DNA from: Haloferacaceae archaeon | GTDB lineage: Archaea; Halobacteriota; Halobacteria; Halobacteriales; Haloferacaceae | Reading direction: 5' to 3' | Length of the DNA stretch: 11,534 nucleotides | NCBI GenBank assembly: GCA_028274825.1 | Contig: JAQCMZ010000390.1 | Span: 1 to 11,534 of the forward strand | Shown here: positions 6,576 through 11,534 of the stretch, piece by piece | Numbering within the stretch: position 1 is the first letter of the stretch | How the letters are laid out: each line of letters starts with the position of its first letter | Notes under the pieces: model-generated | What the model was told of the DNA's origin: nothing | The model's database searches: none | What the model saw: the letters and a program-made list of their open reading frames with translations, nothing else | Made by a program: the position numbers and the translations under genes

Positions 6576-7454
6576 TCAATAATCGCCGAGGACGCCCAGC
6601 CGGCGGGCACGGTCGGTCGTCACGCGAAACACACCGTACCCGACGGCGAGATATCCGGCAGCCACGGCCACGAGAAGAGCGAGGTCTGTCGGGGTAAACT
6701 CCCACAGCCGAACACCGTCGACCATCGCCCGTTGGAGCATTCCACTTCCGTGAGCCAGCGGGAGGACAGATAGGAAGGATATCTCGAGAGCGGGCGCGGA
6801 AACGAGGACGACGAAGCCAAACTGGAGCAGGTTCAGCCAGTTTCCGATCCGCTTGTAGAGCACAGTCACTCCACCGGCGGCGAATCCGAGACCGAGAACC
6901 GAGGCGATAGTCAGTCCCGAGATGACGACAATCGTAGGCACGTGTATCGCGAGTCGCTCACCGGTCATCAGAAGCATCGCTCCGAGGATCAGCGACGAGA
7001 GCAGAAACGTCCGGACCACTTTCGCGATCCCCTTCAGCAGGGCTACCGGTGCGAACCCAAACGGCGTCGTCACGTGTCGCTCTAATGTCCCCCACTGCAC
7101 TTCGCTTCCGATATCGTTCGAGATCGACGAGTAGGCGCCGACTGACAGCGTCCACAGAAAGTAGCCAACGATGATTCCCTCGATAGAGTCGGTCAAGGCC
7201 TGCCCTGCGACCATCTGCCCGCCAAAAAACAGCACCCCAAAAAAGAATAATGAGATGATGACGGCACCGAACGCGTTCGCAGGATATCGGACGAAAATCA
7301 GATACTCACGATACAGCACAGCCCGAGCCAGGTGCCGATATCCCGCTTTCCCCGGCGCAGTCACCGTATCCTGCTGGTCTGTGTGTCCCGTGGCTGGTTC
7401 GTTGGTGAACTCCGCTGACCCGCCATCTGGCTCGATCTCCGCGTCGTCTGTCAT
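6576..7454 (-). CDS. ABC-2 type transporter permease
   Basis: A membrane subunit of an ABC-2 family exporter (NatB/DrrB type); it forms the translocation path for the ATPase encoded just upstream. It has 292 residues. The first 40 are polar and acidic and would be cytoplasmic. An amphipathic entry helix then leads to six likely membrane spans at roughly 62-80, 91-112, 135-163, 172-196, 206-230 and 256-277. The loop after span 2 contains GSEVQWGTLERHVTTPFGFAPVALLKG (about 116-142), the conserved EXXXGTLE-type coupling segment of ABC-2 permeases. The ATG at 7454 overlaps the stop of the ATPase gene (ATGA), so it is co-translated. The substrate cannot be told; drug, lipid, polysaccharide precursor and sodium export are all known in the family. 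Confidence 0.93.
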   Translation of the reverse strand: MTDDAEIEPDGGSAEFTNEPATGHTDQQDTVTAPGKAGYRHLARAVLYREYLIFVRYPANAFGAVIISLFFFGVLFFGGQMVAGQALTDSIEGIIVGYFLWTLSVGAYSSISNDIGSEVQWGTLERHVTTPFGFAPVALLKGIAKVVRTFLLSSLILGAMLLMTGERLAIHVPTIVVISGLTIASVLGLGFAAGGVTVLYKRIGNWLNLLQFGFVVLVSAPALEISFLSVLPLAHGSGMLQRAMVDGVRLWEFTPTDLALLVAVAAGYLAVGYGVFRVTTDRARRLGVLGDY

Positions 7455-8668
7455 TGGCCGCTCCCCCGTCGTATATTCATTTGCTCTACCAGAATGTCCT
7501 CGAAGTCAGGCTCGACGGTATCAACCTGCTCGAGACCGACCCCAGCGTCCCGCAGATCCGCGAATAATTCGTAGATTTCGTCACCTTGGACCGCCATCTC
7601 AAGGCTGGCCCCGCGAGCGCGTCGTTCGACTGCTGTCACGTCGAATCGGTCCCGAAGGTTGGCGACAGTTCCCGAAGACAGATCTGAACTCGCTACCCGG
7701 ACACCCGACGGTCCACCCATCTCCAACAGCTGGTTGACGGTCCCGTCAGCGACAACTTGCCCTTCCGACATAATCAACACCCTGTCACAGACCGTCTCAA
7801 CGACGTCCATATCGTGACTGCTCAGTACGATCGTGATGTTGCGTTCCTCCGCGAGCCGCCGCAGCTCCGTTTGAAGCACGCGTGATGCTTCCACGTCGAG
7901 ACCGAGAGTCGGTTCGTCGAGAAACACGACATCTGCTCCGCCTGCCAGAGCACTCGCCAGTGAGACCTTCTGTTTCATGCCGCGTGAGAGATCTCGAACT
8001 GCCGTGTCGGCCTCGTCTGCGAGTTCGAGTTGCTCTAACAGACGCTGGTGTCTCCCCTCGACAGCGTCCGGATTCACGCCGCTGATAGTCGCGAAGTATC
8101 GGAGATTTTCTCTGACTGTGAGTCGCCAGTAGTCGTTTCGGGCTCCCTCCAGCATCGCGTCTACGTGCGCGAATGCCGCCCGAGGGTCTGCTCGCACATC
8201 GATCCCCTGGACTCTGATTGTCCCCTCGTCGGGCAGCACAGTCCCGAGTACGCACTTGATTAGCGTCGTCTTTCCAGCACCGTTGTGACCCAGTAACCCG
8301 ACGACTGACCCCTGCTCGATGTCAAACGAGACATCATCGACCGCGGTTACAGACTTCTCGCCGGATCCAAACTGTTTGGTGACCCCGTCAATCGCGACCG
8401 CCGGTGTCTGCTTGCGGCCATCGCTCGTCTCATCGCTCGTCTCGCCGCTCGGAGAGAAACTGGAGCCGCTCCGAGCGTGCTCGCTTGCCGATTGACGAGT
8501 GCCTCCAGTCTCGGTGGCTCCGTCGCTGCTAACCCCGGAGTTGTCTGAATTCGTGTCTCTGCGAGACTCCGGTTGTTCGTCGGCTGCACTCCCTCCGGGT
8601 GTGGCGCTATCCGATGAGGCCCCTGAGCGTCCGGTGCCCGCCTTCGGGTTCGCATCCGGCGTTTCCAT
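7451..8668 (-). CDS. ABC-2 exporter ATP-binding protein with long disordered N-terminus
   Basis: A nucleotide-binding subunit of the exporter; ATP hydrolysis powers the permease encoded next. It has 405 residues from the ATG at 8668. Residues 1-88 are a low-complexity Ser/Gly/Thr/Glu/Asp-rich tail. The ATPase domain (about 90-310) has Walker A GHNGAGKTT (127-135), signature LSRGMKQK (227-234), Walker B VVFLDEP (247-253), D-loop GLD (256-258) and H-loop His285. The Q-loop position reads MLEGARNDYWRLTVREN, with Glu174 replacing Gln, as is common in NatA/DrrA-like archaeal members. Residues 320-400 form a C-terminal accessory domain. The frame stays open back to 8935, but that part is Arg-rich and unlike the rest. 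An ATG at 8674 is two codons upstream; 8668 is chosen because a TATA-like box is centred about 27 bases before it. It overlaps the permease start by 4 bases. Confidence 0.94.
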   Translation of the reverse strand: METPDANPKAGTGRSGASSDSATPGGSAADEQPESRRDTNSDNSGVSSDGATETGGTRQSASEHARSGSSFSPSGETSDETSDGRKQTPAVAIDGVTKQFGSGEKSVTAVDDVSFDIEQGSVVGLLGHNGAGKTTLIKCVLGTVLPDEGTIRVQGIDVRADPRAAFAHVDAMLEGARNDYWRLTVRENLRYFATISGVNPDAVEGRHQRLLEQLELADEADTAVRDLSRGMKQKVSLASALAGGADVVFLDEPTLGLDVEASRVLQTELRRLAEERNITIVLSSHDMDVVETVCDRVLIMSEGQVVADGTVNQLLEMGGPSGVRVASSDLSSGTVANLRDRFDVTAVERRARGASLEMAVQGDEIYELFADLRDAGVGLEQVDTVEPDFEDILVEQMNIRRGSGQ

Positions 8669-8692
8669 TATCATATCTAATGGGCTGCACAG

Positions 8693-8698
8693 TCTAAA
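8693..8698 (-). promoter_or_regulatory. TATA-like box TTTAGA of the ABC exporter operon
   Basis: On the minus strand TTTAGA is centred about 27 bases upstream of the ATG at 8668 and about 21 upstream of the ATG at 8674. Haloarchaeal TATA boxes lie about 27 bases before the transcription start and many haloarchaeal mRNAs are leaderless, so the spacing supports transcription starting at or very near the 8668 ATG. No repressor-like inverted repeat stands beside it. Confidence 0.45.
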
Positions 8699-9147
8699 CA
8701 GACACGCCGTTGAGCGCTGACTGGCTGTTCTCCTGATCCGGATTCCACACAGGACTGCCTCTGCATCGAGTGTCATCCTCGACAGCCGAACAATACTGAG
8801 AGGCTGTGGATACTCCGCTGAGTTAGATAGCGGCCGCTGGGCTGCAGTGAGACGGCACAGCTCTCGAGACCAGTACGGCGAGCCACTCACGAGCCGACTC
8901 ACCCTCCGATCATCGTAACCGACACTGCGATTCAACAGAACACGATATGCAGCGGCGATTCTTCATACTCCGGTCTCTGGGCTTGACAGGGGAATTCCAG
9001 GAGCACCGACTCCACCGCTCCACGACCAGGCGAGTCCAGTGTGAATCGCTGGGTATTCGAGCGCCCGGTTCTATGTATCCGTATGTCAGAGCGATTGTGC
9101 GAGACTGTCCGCGTTCGACTGCACTGTAGACGACAGGAGCCGAACCG
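8699..9147. other. About 450-base divergent intergenic stretch
   Basis: It lies between the leftward ABC operon and the rightward zinc-ribbon gene, so it should contain both upstream regions. Overlapping frames on both strands (for example 8947-9129 plus and 8932-9273 minus) are Arg/Ser-rich and lack any domain; they look like chance frames. Apart from the ABC operon TATA-like box just outside its left edge I see no RNA gene, repeat or operator. No TATA box is evident at the expected place before the ATG at 9148. Confidence 0.5.
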
Positions 9148-9912
9148 ATGACTGGCGGGAGCGAACACCACAAAGAGGCTATCGCGGCGCTGGCAGAGCG
9201 CGACTACGCTCGATCTGCAGACGAGTACACGAGAGCGGCGTGGCGGCGGTTGGCCGACCCGCGCGAGGGACAAGGACCGTTCGACGCCGATGAGAAAGGC
9301 TGGGTCGGTCGCGGGGTTCAGTCACTCGTCACCGCGGCACTTGCCTACCGAGTCGCGGGGGCAGACGCGCGTGCCACCCGCCGAGCCGTGGAGGGTATCG
9401 CCCTCGCCCGGGATCTCGGAACCGAATTGGAACACCCCGCACAGACGGCGTGTTTCACCGAGTTTGTCGGCGATCTGCGAGCGGCCGGCGGGCTTGACGG
9501 CGTCACCGACGCGTACCAGTCGGCCGAACAGAGATATCGCGACGCGGCCGACAGTATCGATAGCCCGCAGATGTGGGGGACAACACCGCTGTTCGAGGCT
9601 GCTTCCGGCACAATCAAACAGCTGGCACGGGGCCCCGCAAACGGGGAGATTGCGGTCAAATGGGAGGATCTTCACGGCGCTGACCCCAGTTCACCTGGAG
9701 AGTTCCTCGCTGCACGGGCAATATACAAACGACAGCGATTCGCCTCGCTCGTCGAGACGGCCGTCTCAGACGGATATCTCGCGGCCCCGCGCGGAACCAC
9801 AGAATACGATAACTCTAATCACCGCTGTCCTGAGTGTGGCTCGAATGATGTCAATTGGGCAGGCGGAAACGTGCTGTGTATGCGCTGCTCAACCCCGGCA
9901 GAGCGCCGGTAA
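9148..9912 (+). CDS. Conserved haloarchaeal helical protein with C-terminal zinc ribbon
   Basis: 254 residues, predicted cytoplasmic, with no signal peptide or membrane span. Residues 5-160 are almost all alpha-helical with a TPR-like rhythm: EAIAALAERDYARSADEYTRAA (10-31), SLVTAALAYRVAGADARATRRAVEGIALA (59-87) and GGLDGVTDAYQSAEQRYRDAAD (114-135). The segment GEIAVKWEDLHGADPSSPGEFLAARAIYKRQRF (166-198) and the sequence LAAPRGTTEYDN after it look like a conserved core. The tail RCPECGSNDVNWAGGNVLCMRC has Cys227, 230, 244 and 247 in a CXXC-X13-CXXC zinc ribbon. I recall very similar full-length proteins across haloarchaea, all of unknown function. The helical repeats suggest protein-protein contacts and the ribbon suggests protein or nucleic-acid binding. 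It has its own upstream region and no operon partner. Confidence 0.85.
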   Translation: MTGGSEHHKEAIAALAERDYARSADEYTRAAWRRLADPREGQGPFDADEKGWVGRGVQSLVTAALAYRVAGADARATRRAVEGIALARDLGTELEHPAQTACFTEFVGDLRAAGGLDGVTDAYQSAEQRYRDAADSIDSPQMWGTTPLFEAASGTIKQLARGPANGEIAVKWEDLHGADPSSPGEFLAARAIYKRQRFASLVETAVSDGYLAAPRGTTEYDNSNHRCPECGSNDVNWAGGNVLCMRCSTPAERR

Positions 9913-10086
9913 CACCACTGTTCACCGGCTCAAGACCGCAGTAGTTGATTACCGGCGATGCTTTGTCCTCCCCGCTGACCCGACCGCATCTCATCCCACC
10001 TCGCTTTATGCCGTCTCGTCTTGCCCCGCCTCTCTAGCACAGTGACGTACCGTTGAGACCCCGTCAGCGACGACTCCTCACTACAG

Positions 10087-10093
10087 TTTTATG
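10087..10093 (+). promoter_or_regulatory. TATA-like box TTTTATG upstream of the alpha/beta-hydrolase-fold gene
   Basis: An A/T-rich motif standing in GC-rich surroundings, centred about 37 bases before the ATG at 10127. With the usual TATA-to-start distance of about 27 bases, transcription would begin near 10117, leaving a leader of roughly 10 bases. It supports independent transcription of the gene. An alternative GATACTATC at 10110-10118 is too close for a TATA role with this start. Confidence 0.4.
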
Positions 10094-10126
10094 TACCAAG
10101 TTGGTCTGTGATACTATCTGTAGCCT

Positions 10127-10975
10127 ATGAGTCGCTCACCCAGAAACAGTATCGATCCTGACGACTGGCAGTCCGGCTTTTCAGACGGTGCCGGAGTCCG
10201 AACTCACGTCATCGGGTCGAGAGAACCCCGGGACCGGGCGCTGATCGGCATTCATGGATTCACTGACAACGCACAGTGTTTGCTCCCGCTCTTCGAGCGG
10301 TTCAGTGACGCTTACGAGACGATTGCCTATGATGTCCGATCACACGGTCTTTCTGATGCTCCCGAATCCGGGTACGATCTGTTGACACTGGCACACGATC
10401 TTGAGCGGCTCATCACCGCTTCGCAGATATCGAACCCGATTTTATACGGTTACGGCATGGGCGCAGAGATTGCAGCTGTCGTCGCTGCCAGGGACGTTGT
10501 TGCTCCCGTCGTTGTGCTCGCCGAGAACCCTCCCGCGTTGCGGGCAGCCACCTCTGACCCGGAAGACCGTCACCGGCAAGTCGAGACGAAGTTCGACCGC
10601 TGGCGGCGCACTCCGCACGACGAACTCGCCCACGAATACGGCCGGACACCCGTGTATGCCTCGCTACTGGCGACTGCCCGCAAACAACTCAGACCAGAAG
10701 CACTGGCAATCGACCAGCGAGGGTACGCCCCTCTCGACGAGATTCTGCCGGCCAGTCACGAGACGCCGACACTGCTGTTACGACCGGATCCCGGACAGAC
10801 AGATTACCTGACAACCCGTCACGACTCCAGTATCCGACGCGCACGGCCGAGCGTGAACGTGCAATCGATCGATGGGGGTATCGGTACGCTTCACAGACGC
10901 GCCCCGTCGAAAACCGTCTCTGCAATGATATCGTTCCTCCGCGATCACGTCAGCACCGCTCCCGGCCGTCTGTGA
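10127..10975 (+). CDS. Alpha/beta-hydrolase-fold protein lacking catalytic Ser and His (predicted pseudoenzyme)
   Basis: 282 residues, the normal length for an alpha/beta hydrolase, with the fold's landmarks in order. These are IGIHGFTDNAQCL (40-52, oxyanion-hole HG), AYDVRSHGLSDAPESGYDL (67-85) and NPILYGYGMGAEIAA (103-117). Later come TPTLLLRPDPG (213-223, where the acidic triad residue normally lies; Asp221 or Asp226) and NVQSIDGGIGTLHRRAP (244-260). In relatives the elbow reads G-H-S-M-G and the late loop G-x-G-H-x-x-H. Here the nucleophile position is Gly110 and the catalytic His position is Gly253, while flanking residues (Met111, Gly112, His256, Arg257) are kept. The frame is intact and full length, so this is not obvious gene decay. 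It may be a binding or regulatory protein or use another residue (His256, Tyr109). No operon partner: 214 bases separate it from the upstream gene. Confidence 0.85.
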   Translation: MSRSPRNSIDPDDWQSGFSDGAGVRTHVIGSREPRDRALIGIHGFTDNAQCLLPLFERFSDAYETIAYDVRSHGLSDAPESGYDLLTLAHDLERLITASQISNPILYGYGMGAEIAAVVAARDVVAPVVVLAENPPALRAATSDPEDRHRQVETKFDRWRRTPHDELAHEYGRTPVYASLLATARKQLRPEALAIDQRGYAPLDEILPASHETPTLLLRPDPGQTDYLTTRHDSSIRRARPSVNVQSIDGGIGTLHRRAPSKTVSAMISFLRDHVSTAPGRL

Positions 10976-11133
10976 TTGTCTTTGAGACACACCCGAGATG
11001 CTCGCGTTTCACCGTCTGCAGATCGAAGCCTTGAGATCCTCCTCCGCGTGACCGCGGCCGAATCCCACCGCACCGCTGAGTTGGGAGTGGCAGGGTTGCA
11101 GACTCCCAAGCCAACACACCGTTGGAATCGGTG

Positions 11134-11147
11134 AGTGACCGGTCACT
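11134..11147. repeat. Perfect 14-bp palindrome AGTGACCGGTCACT
   Basis: The two 7-base halves are exactly complementary with no spacer, the form expected of a site for a dimeric DNA-binding protein. Flanking bases do not extend the symmetry. There is no gene start close by inside the window, so its target, if any, is unknown. Confidence 0.85.
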
Positions 11148-11160
11148 GGGCGGTCTCCTG

Positions 11161-11192
11161 GGAGTGGAGTGGCCAGGCCACCCCGGGACTCC
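11161..11192. repeat. GC-rich inverted repeat
   Basis: GTGGCC-A-GGCCAC (11169-11181) is a perfect 6-bp inverted repeat around one base, and the outer GGAGT (11161-11165) pairs with ACTCC (11188-11192). Together they could form a stable stem with internal bulges. No T-tract follows, so a terminator role is not supported. Confidence 0.6.
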
Positions 11193-11223
11193 TTCCCTCT
11201 CGTCTGTTGTGTTCGGACACCCA

Positions 11224-11243
11224 GTGTTGTGTTGTGTTGTGTT
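11224..11243. repeat. (GTGTT)4 pentanucleotide microrepeat
   Basis: Four perfect GTGTT units lie head to tail between GC-rich flanks. Short tandem repeats like this can vary by slippage. It is not inside a credible gene, so a phase-variation role is not indicated. Confidence 0.9.
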
Positions 11244-11495
11244 GGCCACGGGGAGTTCGGCAGACTGCGACGGACTCGGAGTGACTTTCTCTGCGAGTAT
11301 TTGCCCGGTGCTTGGTGTGTGATGTGATTTGATTCCCACATCGGGCCACACCCTGCCCTGTTTCCAGTGTGGGCGGACACTCGACCCGCCAGTTGTCGGG
11401 CGCTCGGCTACACTGAGGTCGTCCCCAGTGCGCCGACGCTTGCAGAGACGGTGTTTTGGAACGGAACAAAAACGGTCGGGAATTGCCGCTGTGAC

Positions 11496-11533
11496 GGCGC
11501 GTATCCACGGCCTGAAGGCCGTGGGATTGCGCC
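11496..11533. repeat. Terminal hairpin, IS200/IS605-end-like
   Basis: The outer arms GGCGC (11496-11500) and GCGCC (11529-11533) and the inner arms CCACGGCC (11505-11512) and GGCCGTGG (11517-11524) are perfectly complementary around a TGAA loop. The inner stem is the CCACGGC-loop-GCCGTGG palindrome commonly seen at the ends of haloarchaeal IS200/IS605 and IS1341-type elements. It probably marks the edge of such an element, or a stand-alone copy of its end, with the rest outside the window. Confidence 0.6.
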
Positions 11534-11534
11534 T

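Larger units (their letters stand above)
10976..11534. other. 560-base gene-free end of window with repeats
   Basis: Long minus-strand frames here (for example 10950-11351, 11009-11380 and 11143-11508) overlap in three frames, are Arg/Pro/Thr-rich and have no domain. They probably stay open only because stop codons are rare in GC-rich DNA. The stretch contains a 14-bp perfect palindrome, a hairpin around 11161-11192, a GTGTT microrepeat and a terminal IS-like hairpin, each listed separately. It may be the flank of a mobile element that continues beyond the window. Confidence 0.5.

Noticed and set aside
8669..8935. Longer start of the ABC ATPase giving 494 residues
   Set aside because: The extra 89 residues are Arg-rich and resemble no family segment, while the ATG at 8668 has a TATA-like box at leaderless distance.
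8932..9273. 113-residue minus-strand frame upstream of the ABC operon
   Set aside because: Very Arg/Ser-rich, overlaps the start of the convincing zinc-ribbon gene on the other strand, no domain.
10950..11508. Three overlapping minus-strand frames at the window end
   Set aside because: All three frames stay open together in GC-rich DNA, the products are Arg/Pro/Thr-rich, one overlaps the hydrolase-fold gene and none has a domain.

Overview
The window looks like chromosomal DNA of a haloarchaeon (class Halobacteria). The proteins are rich in Asp and Glu with few Lys. The sucC/sucD sequences read like haloarchaeal succinyl-CoA ligase. Several genes look leaderless or have archaeal TATA-like boxes close to the start, and the 254-residue zinc-ribbon protein resembles a conserved haloarchaeal family. 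The genus cannot be fixed by reading. No rRNA, tRNA or CRISPR array was recognised.

Layout. Positions 2-1830 carry the succinyl-CoA ligase operon: the 3' part of sucC (its start lies outside the window) and complete sucD, coupled by an ATGA overlap. A gene-poor stretch (1831-2437) follows, with a TATA-like motif, a small inverted repeat and a perfect 46-bp tandem duplication. Next is a stand-alone sulfite-oxidase-type molybdopterin-domain protein (2438-3028, +). It converges on an iron-ADH-superfamily protein (3106-4308, -) that has lost three of the four usual metal ligands. Positions 4309-4865 hold no intact gene but carry palindromes and a reading frame that look like decayed ends of an IS200/IS605 (IS1341-type, TnpB) element.

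Three transcription units then lie on the minus strand: a 110-residue acidic orphan (4866-5198), an endonuclease III-type DNA repair glycosylase (5464-6165) with an altered iron-sulfur cysteine pattern, and an ABC-2 exporter operon (ATPase 7451-8668, permease 6576-7454, ATGA overlap) preceded by a TATA-like box placed for a leaderless start. On the plus strand follow a helical-repeat protein with a C-terminal zinc ribbon (9148-9912) and an alpha/beta-hydrolase-fold protein (10127-10975) in which both the nucleophile Ser and the catalytic His positions are Gly. The last 560 bases have no gene but contain palindromes, a (GTGTT)4 repeat and, at the very end, a hairpin that aligns with the one at 4479-4514.

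How the genes work together: only sucCD and the ABC pair are clear functional units. The rest are singletons, so the window is mostly a housekeeping backbone with transposon relics. No multi-gene defence or biosynthetic system is visible. The most unusual content is two apparently ligand-less or catalytic-residue-less enzymes, the endonuclease III cysteine pattern, and the paired IS-like palindromes.
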